Origin: Verrucomicrobiota bacterium
GTDB taxonomy: Bacteria; Verrucomicrobiota; Verrucomicrobiia; Limisphaerales; J093
NCBI GenBank assembly: GCA_029556615.1
Contig: JAKQDD010000113.1
Span: 1-64,000, forward strand
DNA length: 64,000 nt
Direction of reading: 5' to 3'
How positions within the stretch are numbered: the first letter of the stretch is position 1; each line of letters opens with the position of its first letter. Made by a program: the position numbers and the translations under genes. The notes under the pieces are model-generated. The model made no database searches, was not told the DNA's origin, and saw only the letters and a list, made by a program, of their open reading frames with translations. This document shows positions 34,901 through 42,935 of this stretch, piece by piece.

Positions 34901-35833
34901 GAAGTCCCGCAGCAAAGCCGACTCCGTAAACCCACCCCCAGCCACCGGAGTCTGCCGCACCCGGTCGTCCAACCCCACCCCGCCCACGGGCGTCACCGTC
35001 ACCCGGACACCCCCAAAATCCCGCGTCACCGGCGCGTACTGAATCGCCCCGCCGCCGCCAACGCTGTCCAGGGTGAACGCCGCGAACCCGGGCTCGACAA
35101 GGTCCGTCGTGCGGTCATTGAAATCCACGCTCAAGACCAGGGCCCCAGGCCCGCCCGCGTCGTAGCCCAACGCCGTCCGCCCCTCCGCCCACGAGACCCC
35201 GGCAAAGCCCGGCTCGATCCACGATAACCCCAAAACCCCGTCCTCGGGCACATGCCACCACACCGGGCTCCCGGCCGGCAGCACCTCGAGAAGGCTGACA
35301 CCCCCGGTCGGCCCCGCCGAGACGTTGGCACGCTGGTCCGGATAGACCGGGGCGAATTCAGACACCACCGGCGCACCCCCCGGCGCCACCAAGGCGAGAT
35401 ACTCACCCGCCCCGTCGAGCTTGAAGTTCGTGTGCAGCGGTCGTCCCGGCGTCGCCCGGTCCTTCCCCGAAGCAAACACCACCATGTAGCCCCCGGCCGC
35501 GAGATTCGTCGCAGGAAACGTCCACTTCAACAACACCCGCGCGTCGTCCGTCAAGTGCCACCCGCCCAAATCCACCGGCACCATCCCCGGATTGTGAACC
35601 TCGATCCAGTCCGGATGCGCCCCGTCCTCATCCTCCAACCCGCCGTCATTGATCGCCAGAAACTCGCTGATCTCCAATCCCTGCCCCTGAACCCCCATCG
35701 CCACAAGCGCGCCAAGCGCAAACCCTAGTGTGGCGCGCCAAAGACTGGTCGGGATCGCATTCAGGACCGGCCCAGCATGCCGCACACGGCCAGGGAGTTC
35801 AAGTCGCGCAACAAAGGGATTGCATTCCCGCAC
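31892..35833 (-). CDS. Giant secreted lamin-tail / CotH protein
   Basis: A 1313-residue exported protein. Residues about 52-150 are a lamin-tail-like domain (ISEFLAINDGGLEDEDGAHP, WIEVHNPG). Residues 590-665 and 1145-1225 are hexosaminidase-C-terminal-like modules (EIRYTLDGCEPTAATG; IFVTTDGSDPRRAVTG). Residues 740-1040 resemble CotH kinase (IRIHGGSSRRPYRLQKHGF, LYWGVYNLSERIDERF, HHNWVAVRNRV, WRFLAWDQEIALDNHG). The end has a beta-module with TRYYRVGVRP. CotH family members phosphorylate proteins in spore coats; such activity here is unproven. The listed start is GTG 35833; GTG 35785 is an alternative that shortens the leader before the signal peptide. Confidence 0.85.
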   Translation of the reverse strand: MRECNPFVARLELPGRVRHAGPVLNAIPTSLWRATLGFALGALVAMGVQGQGLEISEFLAINDGGLEDEDGAHPDWIEVHNPGMVPVDLGGWHLTDDARVLLKWTFPATNLAAGGYMVVFASGKDRATPGRPLHTNFKLDGAGEYLALVAPGGAPVVSEFAPVYPDQRANVSAGPTGGVSLLEVLPAGSPVWWHVPEDGVLGLSWIEPGFAGVSWAEGRTALGYDAGGPGALVLSVDFNDRTTDLVEPGFAAFTLDSVGGGGAIQYAPVTRDFGGVRVTVTPVGGVGLDDRVRQTPVAGGGFTESALLRDFIFATDLTGNGGLDVEISGLVAGRDYQVELWSFDTGSVGRRVSNWSINGERFAELYTFDGSVLPGTNERYRMVCTAAADAAGRLWIEARRDSSCTSYGVFLNALRICSSAFGADVRTDTEAAMAGRNASVCVRLPFAVADAGSVTGGVLRMRYDDGFVAWINGVEIGRRNAPDVLRWDSAATAVGADPGGSGFEAIEWPAELVVEGANVLAIQGLNVSADDADFLLMPTLEIRTASASSVSFFKNPTPGSANGLGSPGWVAAPRPSVGRGVLATDAGVSFECATAGAEIRYTLDGCEPTAATGFPYTGPIHVSGTTVLRARGFRAGWIPSVTETVTYLDLGEIAGQPAAPSGWPLTWGMDSEVDAQDGAGNGTVPADYEMDPNVVTATRPGYGVDDALRTLPFVAVTMDPEDFLGAAAGIYSHPLSSGSSWEKACAIEYLPRDAEGGDGFLVPAGIRIHGGSSRRPYRLQKHGFRLAFRGEYGASRLDHDLFPGCGVTTFDRLVLRPFFTDGWALVSWDPARYRPDDSVCFRDVWIRDSLRAMGHPSSASLFVHVTVNGLYWGVYNLSERIDERFCAGHFGGRAEDYDVLADFNELKAGQRVAWDAVQSMAAAGLQSAEAYAAFSEQVDVVNLADYVLLHLFADCEDWPHHNWVAVRNRVVPGARWRFLAWDQEIALDNHGINRTAAKHAGTPSALFQALRGNAEFRLLFADRVQRHLSEGGALSLEASRSRWTALAGVLDKAIVAESARWGDTADETPYGNTESRPGVPVKREYTREADWLPAVEYVSDVYLPSLFEEANDYAILNELGAAGLLASVAAPSLSVRGGFVPGGTLLEIGAASGTIFVTTDGSDPRRAVTGDPQGAPYAGPLTITEPVILRARVRGGTGEWSALTEAGFVTGVEPAGENLVIVGVRYRSSGAAGGTGTVELTWTRPVAGDGAVIGIEGSEDLREWSEIESGIERVPGVSMPGGLWLETWRLLGEMAGTRYYRVGVRPRVREEML

Positions 35834-35947
35834 GTCCGGCCGTAGGGAAGAGGGCGAACATAGCGCGCCGGCTGCTGGGCAAGAAGCCCGCGCGCGTGCC
35901 GTGACCCGCAGCCGTAACCGGACATGACATCATCGGAGATCAAACCC

Positions 35948-38900
35948 ATGAGAACACCCACCGCCTCCCGAGGACTCCTGCCGCCCGGCTTGGCCCTCGC
36001 CCTCGCCCTCGCCCTCGCAGCCACCACCGCACTGGCCACTCCTTACGCCACCTGCCTCACCAACAGTAATGGCGTCATCTCCTTCCGCCTGAACGAGGCG
36101 GCGGACAACGTCAAAATCCTCTGGAACAGCGGGGCTTCGAGCGTCGACCTCGGCCCCCTCGGCAAGGGCTTGACGGTTACAGACCTCTCGGCTCAAGGAG
36201 TCACCAGCCCGTTCCAGGTCGAGGTCACCAAGGTCGCCGGCCCCGGCTACCTCCAAGGCGCCGTCAATCAAATCAGCGATGACGCCAATACGTTCGTCCA
36301 ATTCACGAACCAACGCGGCCTCGCCATCAATAAGAACCCCGCCAGCCCCTACTTCGGCCGCGTCTACGTCGCCGTCGCCACCGCCGCCACCACAGGCACC
36401 GGACGCGCCATCGGCCAGGGCATCTACGTCTTGAATGCCGATCAAACGGACGCGCTCGGCCAGGGTGACACCGCCCTCACCGGGGGCCTGACCTGGGACC
36501 CCGATCCCTCCACCGGCTCCGAAGGCCCCTACCGCCTCACGATCGGCCCCGACGACAACCTCTACATCGCCGATTGGTCGGATAACACCGGCTGCCTCTT
36601 CGTCACCGACCCCAATGTCGGCGAAAACGCCATGGCCATCAATGTGTTCGAAGGGATCGGCGGGCCCAGCGCCCCCATCTATTACCACGGCAGCGTTTAC
36701 GCCTGTTACGTCGAAGGTTCCCTCGCCACCGGTGACCTCGTCGTCTACAGCGGTGACGAAGACCTCGCCCCCGCCAGCAGCGTCTGGCGTTACGACATCG
36801 GTGCCGGACCCCTCCCCTATGCCGGCGAGCCCACCCTCCTCTTCACCGCCGGCCTGACATTGTCCCAGGTCGCCGACCTCGCCCGCGGCCCCGATGGCAC
36901 CTGGTACAAGAGCCAGCGCCGCGCCATTCCGTCCAGCCCGGCTTCCCAAAGCACCTCCGGCGGCAGCGGCATCTTTGTCATCTCCGCGGACGGCACCACG
37001 GAGCTCTGGGCCTCCCTCCAGGCAACCCGTGACCTTTACCCGGACAACGCCGCTGTCGTCGATTCCCTCATCGAGACCCGCGGCATCGAAGTCTCCCCGG
37101 ACGGCAAATACCTCGTCTCAATCCGCGGCGACAACAACGCCATCCGCATCCTGCCGCTCGAGAACGGCATCCCCAACCTGGCCAACATGGTCACCATGGC
37201 CACCACCCCCACCACCGCAATCGGACGCGAAGTCGCCTTCGACGCCGCCGGCAATCTCTACACCGTCAGTTCGGGCCAGGGCCGGCTCCGCGTTTACTCC
37301 CCCGGCGGACGCACCAAGGCCACCACCGGCTCGGATGGCACCTTCTCCATCGAAACACCGCCGGAAGTCACCGTGACATCCGACCTTACCCTCGTCGCCG
37401 AAGCCGGCCCCACCACCGCCACCCTCACCGTTGCCCGCACCGCCGGGAACGTCTCGTCGCCGCTCACCGTCACTTTCAACACATCCAATACCGCCACCCG
37501 CGGCACCGATTACGTCCTCCAGGTCAACGGCGTGACCGTCACCGGTAACCAGCTCGTCATCCCCGCCGGCAGCGCCAGCGTCAATGTCGCCCTCGTCGCC
37601 CTCGACGACGCCGAAGCTGAACTGGCCGAGACCGCCACGTTCGCACTCGACCCGGGCCAGGACTACGCCGTCGGCCTGCCCCCAAGTCAGGCCGTCGTCA
37701 TCCTCGACAATGAGCCGCCCGTGGTCGATCTCACCGTGGTCCTGCCCTCGATGTATGAGCGGCTCGCCGCCGATTATGCCCGGTTTAACATCGTCCGGCG
37801 CGGCGATACCAACGCCGAGAGCTTCACGGTAAACCTCAACTACGCCGGCACCGCTGCCTCGACCCGTTATACCGCCCCGCGCAGCGTCACCGTCGAACCC
37901 GGGGTCGTCAACCAGACTTTTGACATCAACCCGCTCAACGATGCCCTCCTCAACGGCGACCAAACCGTCGTCGCCCAAGTCGCCGCCGGCACCGGCTACG
38001 CCGTCGGCACAACCAGCCCCACCGCCACCGCCACCATCGTCGACGACGAACTGCCGCCCGAAGACGTTATCTGGTCCGAAAACTTCAATGCCGAAGTCTC
38101 CGCCAATTGGGCCCTCCGATTCGGCTCCGCCAACAACATCGATGACTACCGTGTCGGTGGGTACGGCCTCACCACCTTCAGCTACGATTACACCTCCGGT
38201 TGGTGGTGCCCGCCAATCCCCGCCGCGCCCCATTCGGCATCCGATACCCTCGGCCTCTACATGACCGTGAACAAGGATGAAACCACCGCCCTCGGCGGCG
38301 CCGGCATCAACGTCTATCCCATCGACAAGTCCTTCAGCGGCAATTACGCCGTCCGATTCGACATGTACTTGATGGTCGGCAGCGGGTCGTCCACCACCGA
38401 GTACGCCCTCTTCGGCATCAATCACGACGGCGACCACACCAATTGGTTCCGTAACTCGAGCGGCGGCGTCCCCAACAGCCCCACCTTCGACGGCCTCTTC
38501 TTCGGCATCGAAGCCGACGGCGCGGCCCTGGGCGATTACGTCATCTACAGCGCGCCCGCGACCTCCGGGAACAACCCGACACCCCTCACCCCGGGTGTCA
38601 ATGCCTCGACCCTCACCGGGATCTTCAAGACCGGACCCTATAACGGCTTCAACTTCCTGCCCGGCGCCCCCGGCAACGGCGAGAACTCGACCACGCCCTC
38701 CTGGGCCGACGTCGAGATCCGCCACGCCGCCAACGTGGTCACCCTCCTCATCAATCGCACGCCCATCATGAGCTACACCAACACCACGCCGTTCACGAGC
38801 GGCACCATCATGCTCGGTTACTGCGATGCCTACGACTCGATCATGGTCGGCAATTCGTGCGTGATCTACGACAACGTGCGCGTCATCCGGCTCGCCGCCA

Positions 38901-39127
38901 CCACAGCCCCCGACATCACCGGCATCGACGTCGTCGGCGCCAACGTCGAGATCGCCTTCAAGGCCGAGACCACCGATACCCCCAGCGCCTTCACCCTCCA
39001 GGCCGCCGAAACCGTCCAGGGCGCCTACAATGACGTGCCCGCCACCCTCACCGGCTCGAACGGCAACTTCAAAGCCGTCATCGCCCAAAGCGGCCCGCGC
39101 CAGTTCTACCGAGTCAAGCGCAACTGA
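35948..39127 (+). CDS. Giant secreted propeller / Calx-beta / lectin-like protein
   Basis: A 1059-residue exported protein. ATG 35948 is preferred over 35924 because CGGAG sits upstream and the signal peptide then begins directly (LLPPGLALALALALAATTAL). Residues 30-470 look like a propeller (GPDDNLYIADWSDNTGCLFV; RGIEVSPDGKYLVSIRGDNN). Residues 480-600 and 605-710 are Calx-beta-like domains (TATRGTDYVLQVNG; ILDNEPPVVDL; ATIVDDELPP). Residues 715-990 are a ConA-like lectin segment (VIWSENFNAEVSANW; VIYDNVRVIRL). It ends with the RQFYRVKRN module. It is divergent from the CotH gene. Adhesin or polysaccharide binder is a guess. Confidence 0.8.
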   Translation: MRTPTASRGLLPPGLALALALALAATTALATPYATCLTNSNGVISFRLNEAADNVKILWNSGASSVDLGPLGKGLTVTDLSAQGVTSPFQVEVTKVAGPGYLQGAVNQISDDANTFVQFTNQRGLAINKNPASPYFGRVYVAVATAATTGTGRAIGQGIYVLNADQTDALGQGDTALTGGLTWDPDPSTGSEGPYRLTIGPDDNLYIADWSDNTGCLFVTDPNVGENAMAINVFEGIGGPSAPIYYHGSVYACYVEGSLATGDLVVYSGDEDLAPASSVWRYDIGAGPLPYAGEPTLLFTAGLTLSQVADLARGPDGTWYKSQRRAIPSSPASQSTSGGSGIFVISADGTTELWASLQATRDLYPDNAAVVDSLIETRGIEVSPDGKYLVSIRGDNNAIRILPLENGIPNLANMVTMATTPTTAIGREVAFDAAGNLYTVSSGQGRLRVYSPGGRTKATTGSDGTFSIETPPEVTVTSDLTLVAEAGPTTATLTVARTAGNVSSPLTVTFNTSNTATRGTDYVLQVNGVTVTGNQLVIPAGSASVNVALVALDDAEAELAETATFALDPGQDYAVGLPPSQAVVILDNEPPVVDLTVVLPSMYERLAADYARFNIVRRGDTNAESFTVNLNYAGTAASTRYTAPRSVTVEPGVVNQTFDINPLNDALLNGDQTVVAQVAAGTGYAVGTTSPTATATIVDDELPPEDVIWSENFNAEVSANWALRFGSANNIDDYRVGGYGLTTFSYDYTSGWWCPPIPAAPHSASDTLGLYMTVNKDETTALGGAGINVYPIDKSFSGNYAVRFDMYLMVGSGSSTTEYALFGINHDGDHTNWFRNSSGGVPNSPTFDGLFFGIEADGAALGDYVIYSAPATSGNNPTPLTPGVNASTLTGIFKTGPYNGFNFLPGAPGNGENSTTPSWADVEIRHAANVVTLLINRTPIMSYTNTTPFTSGTIMLGYCDAYDSIMVGNSCVIYDNVRVIRLAATTAPDITGIDVVGANVEIAFKAETTDTPSAFTLQAAETVQGAYNDVPATLTGSNGNFKAVIAQSGPRQFYRVKRN

Positions 39128-39140
39128 GCCCTGTCATCTT

Positions 39141-39170
39141 GTGCCCGCAGGTGCCTGCACCTGCGGGCAC
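39141..39170 (+). terminator. Perfect 14-bp hairpin after the giant gene
   Basis: GTGCCCGCAGGTGC, CT, then GCACCTGCGGGCAC form a perfect inverted repeat 13 nt after the stop codon. There is no U-run after it, so it is a probable transcript end or RNA-stabilising stem, not a classic intrinsic terminator. Confidence 0.6.
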
Positions 39171-39329
39171 TGAACGCGGCGGACGCCTGCGGCAATTGGC
39201 GTGCTCTGCCCCCAAAAGGGGCTAGCCCTGGGCAAACACGGCACTGCCATGGCCGCGGGCGAGGTGCACATAGGCGTCGCCCACTCGCATGAGCGACAGG
39301 TTCCTCCGACCTCCTGGCAAAGGCCGAAG

Positions 39330-39420
39330 CCGAAGCCGCCGGGCGCCGGCCAGCCTGTTCCCAACCGGACTGCCGATCGAAGTCAATCCACACCAAGTCG
39401 CTGCGCTCGAACGCTCCCAT
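39330..39420 (-). pseudogene. Remnant of a MazF/PemK-type toxin
   Basis: From ATG 39420 the minus strand reads MGAFERSDLVWIDFD, then RQSGWEQAGRRPA, the N-terminal signature of MazF-family mRNA interferases (xRGDLVWxDFxPxxGxEQxGxRPA). After about 28 residues the similarity is lost into low-complexity Ala/Arg sequence. The remaining ~80 residues of a toxin are absent, and no antitoxin frame is visible. Inactive fragment next to an intact vapBC. Confidence 0.6.
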
Positions 39421-39471
39421 ATCAAAGCGATTCCCTCCCGCCGCTCAATCAGCGCTCCTCCCTGCATACGG

Positions 39472-39503
39472 TTGACAATAAAGCAGTATCCCTGTATCTA
39501 CAG
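39472..39503 (+). promoter_or_regulatory. vapBC promoter with overlapping operator
   Basis: TTGACA (39472-39477), a 17-nt spacer and TATCTA (39495-39500) form a good sigma-70 promoter just before vapB. CTGTA-TC-TACAG (39492-39503) is a perfect palindrome covering the -10 box, placed as expected for VapB/VapBC autorepression. The leader to the ATG is very short. Confidence 0.65.
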
Positions 39504-39507
39504 CTCC

Positions 39508-39777
39508 ATGAAGACGACGATCGATCTTCCAGACGGGCTGCTTCACCGGGCGAAAGTCACCGCGGCCAGACGCCGGACAACGCTCAAATGCCTTGTAGTC
39601 GAAGGACTTGAACTTGTTCTGCAGTCGCCTTCGCATTCCTGCTCGGCTGCCACCACCACACCGCCGGACGACCCATGGTTCGAAACGGACGCCTACGATG
39701 TGCCCGTGCTCAAACGCCGTGGGGTCACCGTTACGGATGAGTTGCTTGAGAAGATGCGGGAGGAGGAAGGGATCTGA
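39508..39777 (+). CDS. vapB: VapB-type antitoxin
   Basis: An 89-residue antitoxin. The N-terminus MKTTIDLPDGLLHRAKVTAA is a ribbon-helix-helix DNA-binding fold. The C-terminal part (DPWFETDAYDVPVLKRRGVT, DELLEKMREEEGI) is the acidic toxin-binding tail. ATG 39508 follows the promoter by only 8 bases after the -10 box, so the leader is very short or absent. The stop overlaps the VapC start as TGATG, which couples translation. It should repress the operon through the palindrome at the promoter. Confidence 0.85.
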   Translation: MKTTIDLPDGLLHRAKVTAARRRTTLKCLVVEGLELVLQSPSHSCSAATTTPPDDPWFETDAYDVPVLKRRGVTVTDELLEKMREEEGI

Positions 39778-40214
39778 TGCCTGCTTGGCTCCTCGACATC
39801 AATGTGCTGGTCGCCCGGCAGGACGTGGACCACGAGCATCACGAGCGGGTGGCGCGTTGGTGGCACCAGCGCACAGCCGACGGATGGGCGACTTGTCCCC
39901 TTACGGAGAATGGGTTTGTGCGCATCCTGGGACACCCTTCCTATCCCGGATGGCCAGGCACACCGGAACGCGCCGCCGCCGCCTTGAGCCGGCTGATCGC
40001 TGCCATACCCGGACATCAGTTTCTGCCAGATGAGATCTCCCTGCTCGATCTCTCGGTGGTACCTTCGTTGGAGGGCGTCGGACCGCGCGCGCTGACCGAC
40101 CTGTATCTGCTTGCCCTGGCGGTCCATCACGGTGCCGTCTTCGCGACGCTCGATGCCCGGATCCAGCCCGGGCTCGTGCCCGGTGGTCCCGCCGCCTTCG
40201 TGGTCATCCGCTGA
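39777..40214 (+). CDS. vapC: VapC-type PIN-domain toxin
   Basis: A 145-residue PIN-domain ribonuclease. The metal-binding acids are Asp7 (WLLDINVLVA), Glu44 (PLTENGFVR), Asp108 (LTDLYLLALAV) and Asp126 (ATLDARI), so all four catalytic positions appear intact. VapC toxins cut tRNA or rRNA and are held inactive by VapB. The sequence SYPGWPGTPERAAAAL is common in VapC proteins of the TA-system branch with long N-terminal loops. The gene overlaps vapB by 1 bp. grpE follows with its own promoter. Confidence 0.9.
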   Translation: MPAWLLDINVLVARQDVDHEHHERVARWWHQRTADGWATCPLTENGFVRILGHPSYPGWPGTPERAAAALSRLIAAIPGHQFLPDEISLLDLSVVPSLEGVGPRALTDLYLLALAVHHGAVFATLDARIQPGLVPGGPAAFVVIR

Positions 40215-40288
40215 TCCACCCCGGCCGGTCGGAGCGCAAGATCAAACTCCCCCCGGAACCGACACCGCACGCCCCCGTTCCGATACGG

Positions 40289-40317
40289 TTGCCCTGCGCT
40301 GGCAGCCTGTGTATTGT
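40289..40317 (+). promoter_or_regulatory. Promoter for grpE-dnaJ
   Basis: TTGCCC (40289-40294), 17 nt, then TATTGT (40312-40317) resembles a sigma-70 promoter, with the grpE ATG 10 bases further on. No CIRCE inverted repeat is seen, so heat control of this operon is not evident from the sequence. Confidence 0.45.
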
Positions 40318-40327
40318 CCTGGGTTTT

Positions 40328-40951
40328 ATGGCAGTCGACATGAACGACACCAATCCGATCGATCCTCAGGTCGCCTCTCCGGAGGCCCCCGAGTCCCCCG
40401 CTCATCCAGCGCCGTGCGGAGTCAATCCATCCGCGCCGGCCCCGGAAGCACCCCAAGCCACGGCCCCACTGACGCCGGCCCAACTCGCGGACCTAGAAGC
40501 GCGCGCGGCCAAGGCGGATGAGCATTGGGACCGGTTCCTCCGCACCGCCGCCGATTTCGAGAACTACAAGAAACGCGCCGCCCGGGAACGGCAGGAAGCC
40601 GCGCGCGTCGCCAACGAAAAACTCCTCGAAAGCCTCCTCCCCGTTCTCGACCACTTCGAGATGGCGATCGTCGCCGCGGACAGCGCGACCAGCCCGAACG
40701 TGGAATCGCTCCGCGCCGGCATCCAAATGATCCTCGGCCAATTGCGAACGGTGCTGACCGACGCCGGCCTCGAGGAAATCCCGGCCATAGGCCAACCGTT
40801 CGACCCGAACATCCACGAGGCGATCGCTCAGCTCGAGTCCACGGAAGTCGCCGAAGGCGTTGTGCTCCAGCAAGTCCGCAAGGGGTACCGATACCGGGAT
40901 CGACTCCTCCGCCCCTCGAGGGTCGTGGTCGCCCGACCCCCGGCAGGCTGA
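40328..40951 (+). CDS. grpE: GrpE nucleotide-exchange factor
   Basis: A 207-residue GrpE, the ADP/ATP exchange factor of DnaK. A Pro/Ala-rich disordered N-terminus (about 1-50) is followed by the coiled coil and conserved FLRTAADFENYKKRAARERQ, LLPVLDHFEMAI, and the C-terminal beta domain with IGQPFDPNIHEAIAQ and QVRKGYRYRDRLLRPSRVVV. It is followed by dnaJ after 76 bp, but no dnaK is in the window. ATG 40328 sits shortly after the promoter; ATG 40340 is an alternative. Confidence 0.95.
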   Translation: MAVDMNDTNPIDPQVASPEAPESPAHPAPCGVNPSAPAPEAPQATAPLTPAQLADLEARAAKADEHWDRFLRTAADFENYKKRAARERQEAARVANEKLLESLLPVLDHFEMAIVAADSATSPNVESLRAGIQMILGQLRTVLTDAGLEEIPAIGQPFDPNIHEAIAQLESTEVAEGVVLQQVRKGYRYRDRLLRPSRVVVARPPAG

Positions 40952-41027
40952 ACGGCGCCCGGCACGCCGCAACGCCGAGCACAACCCCTTTCCATAGCGC
41001 CTTGAACGCCATACCCCCCTCAAGCCG

Positions 41028-42188
41028 ATGACCCGCCGCGATTACTACGAGGTCCTCGGAGTGGAACGTACGGCCAGCGCGGAGGACATCAAGAAGGCCT
41101 ACCGCAAGCTGGCTCTCAAGTTCCACCCCGACCGCAACCCGGGCGACAAGTCCGCCGAGGACAAATTCAAGGAGGTGGGCGAAGCCTACGAAGTTCTAAG
41201 CTCTCCCGATAAACGAGCCATTTACGACCAGCACGGCCACGCGGCGTTCGATCCGCATCAACAGGCCGCCGGCCACGGCCACCCCTGGGGCGGCGCCGGC
41301 GGATTCCACGACCCGTTCGAGATCTTCCGCGAGGTGTTCGGCGGCGGCGCTGGCGGCGGCATCTTCGACGAAATCCTCGGCGGCGGCCGTCGCCGGGATC
41401 CGGGCGGTCCCCAGCGCGGCGCCCATCTGCGCGTCAGCATCGAACTGACCTTCGAGGAGGCCGTCCGCGGCTGCGAGAAGGAGATCACTCTCACGCGGCC
41501 CGAACCCTGCTCCGCCTGCAAGGGCACCGGCGCCGAACCGGGCAGCGGCCGCAAGAACTGCCCCACCTGCAAAGGCCACGGTCAGGTGGAACAGGTCCTG
41601 GGCGGCTTCATGCGGTTCCGACAGGTCTGCCCCCGCTGCCAGGGCGCCGGACGGGTGATCGAGAAACCCTGCCGCGCTTGCCACGGCTCCGGCCGCGAGG
41701 AACGCTCCGTCCGCATCCCCCTCCGCATCCCCGCCGGGGTCGACGACGGCACCCAGGTCCGGTCCACCGGGCAGGGCGAGCCCGGACAATTCGGCGGCCC
41801 GCCCGGGGATCTCTATGTCGTGATCCATGTCCGACCGCACGACGTCTTCCACCGCGACGGCAACGATCTGCTGTGCGAAATCCCTGTCAGCTTCGTCCAG
41901 GCCGCCCTCGGCACTGAAATCACCGTCCCAACCCTCGAAGGCGCCGCCCAGATCCGCCTCCCCGCCGGCACCCAACACGGCACCGTTTTCCGCCTCCGCA
42001 ACCGCGGCGTCAAAAGCCCCGACGGCTACGGCAAAGGCGACCTCCATGTCCGCGTCCTGATCGAGGTCCCCACCCGGCTCAACGCCGCTCAAGAGGCCAA
42101 ACTCAAGGAATTCGCCGCACTGTGCGACGCGACGGTCAATCCGCGCAGCCGCAGCTTCTTCGAACGCGCCAAAGACTTCTTCCGTTGA
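41028..42188 (+). CDS. dnaJ: DnaJ co-chaperone
   Basis: A 386-residue type I DnaJ that recruits DnaK to unfolded proteins. The J domain opens [20 protein letters not shown] with the HPD triad in [10 protein letters not shown] Gly-rich region ([20 protein letters not shown]) follows. The zinc domain has four CxxCxGxG repeats ([32 protein letters not shown]), all intact. The C-terminal substrate-binding domains are normal. Its TGA overlaps the next start (TGATG). The gene is second in grpE-dnaJ-rsmE. Confidence 0.97.
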   Translation: MTRRDYYEVLGVERTASAEDIKKAYRKLALKFHPDRNPGDKSAEDKFKEVGEAYEVLSSPDKRAIYDQHGHAAFDPHQQAAGHGHPWGGAGGFHDPFEIFREVFGGGAGGGIFDEILGGGRRRDPGGPQRGAHLRVSIELTFEEAVRGCEKEITLTRPEPCSACKGTGAEPGSGRKNCPTCKGHGQVEQVLGGFMRFRQVCPRCQGAGRVIEKPCRACHGSGREERSVRIPLRIPAGVDDGTQVRSTGQGEPGQFGGPPGDLYVVIHVRPHDVFHRDGNDLLCEIPVSFVQAALGTEITVPTLEGAAQIRLPAGTQHGTVFRLRNRGVKSPDGYGKGDLHVRVLIEVPTRLNAAQEAKLKEFAALCDATVNPRSRSFFERAKDFFR

Positions 42189-42931
42189 TGCACCGCTTCC
42201 ACCTGCCTCCAGCCGCCTGCCGCGGCTCCACCCTCACTCTCGCCGACAGGGAAGCCCACCACGCCCTCCACGTGCTCCGCGTCCAACCCGGCGACCGCGT
42301 CGCCGTCCTCGACGGCGCAGGCCGTGAGTTCCTCTGCGACGTCGCGGAGACGACTCGACACGAGGTCCGCCTCGCCGTTCGCCATGCCACCCAGCATCCT
42401 CCCCTGCCCCGGGACATCACGCTGATCCAGGCCGTCACCAAGTCGCGCAGCATGGATTGGGTCGTCCAAAAGGCTACCGAACTCGGCACCCGCCGAATCA
42501 TCCCGGTCATCGCCGATCGCAGCGTGCCCCGGCTCGACTCCGGAGCCGCAGACCGCGCCACCAAATGGCAGGAGATCGCCGTCGAAGCCCTCAAACAGTG
42601 CGGCACCCCCTGGCTGCCCCGGATCGAACCGCCCGAACCGCTGGCCTCGTCCATCGCCCGCACCGAACGCTTCCCCCTCTCCCTGCTCGCCTCCCTCCAA
42701 CCGGGCGCGCAACATCCCCGCGAAGTCCTGAAAGCCTACGCAGCCGACCACGGCGCCCCGCCCAAGGCTGCTGCCGTCTGGATCGGACCCGAGGGCGACT
42801 TCACCCCGGCTGAGATGCTCGAAATCCGCGCCACCGGAGCCCAACCGATCACCCTCGGACCCCTCGTCCTGCGCAGCGAAACCGCCGCCGTCTATTGTCT
42901 CGCCTTCCTCGCCTACGAACTGAACGCGTGA
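42188..42931 (+). CDS. rsmE: 16S rRNA (uracil-1498-N3)-methyltransferase
   Basis: A 247-residue SPOUT methyltransferase that methylates U1498 of 16S rRNA. Visible parts are the N-terminal PUA-like region (HALHVLRVQPGDRVAVLDGA), the RNA-binding TLIQAVTKSRSMDWVVQKAT and ELGTRRIIPV, and the SAM-binding knot WIGPEGDFTPAE and LGPLVLRSETAAVYCLAFLA. ATG 42188 overlaps the dnaJ stop, so the two are translationally coupled. The dnaJ-rsmE pairing is widespread in bacteria. Length is normal. Confidence 0.95.
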   Translation: MHRFHLPPAACRGSTLTLADREAHHALHVLRVQPGDRVAVLDGAGREFLCDVAETTRHEVRLAVRHATQHPPLPRDITLIQAVTKSRSMDWVVQKATELGTRRIIPVIADRSVPRLDSGAADRATKWQEIAVEALKQCGTPWLPRIEPPEPLASSIARTERFPLSLLASLQPGAQHPREVLKAYAADHGAPPKAAAVWIGPEGDFTPAEMLEIRATGAQPITLGPLVLRSETAAVYCLAFLAYELNA

Positions 42932-42935
42932 CCGG

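Noticed and set aside
37118..39088. A 656-residue minus-strand frame
   Set aside because: It is fully inside the giant Calx-beta gene on the other strand and has shadow-type Gly/Asp-rich composition.
40215..40327. CIRCE heat-shock operator before grpE
   Set aside because: No TTAGCACTC-type inverted repeat is present; only a sigma-70-like promoter is visible.
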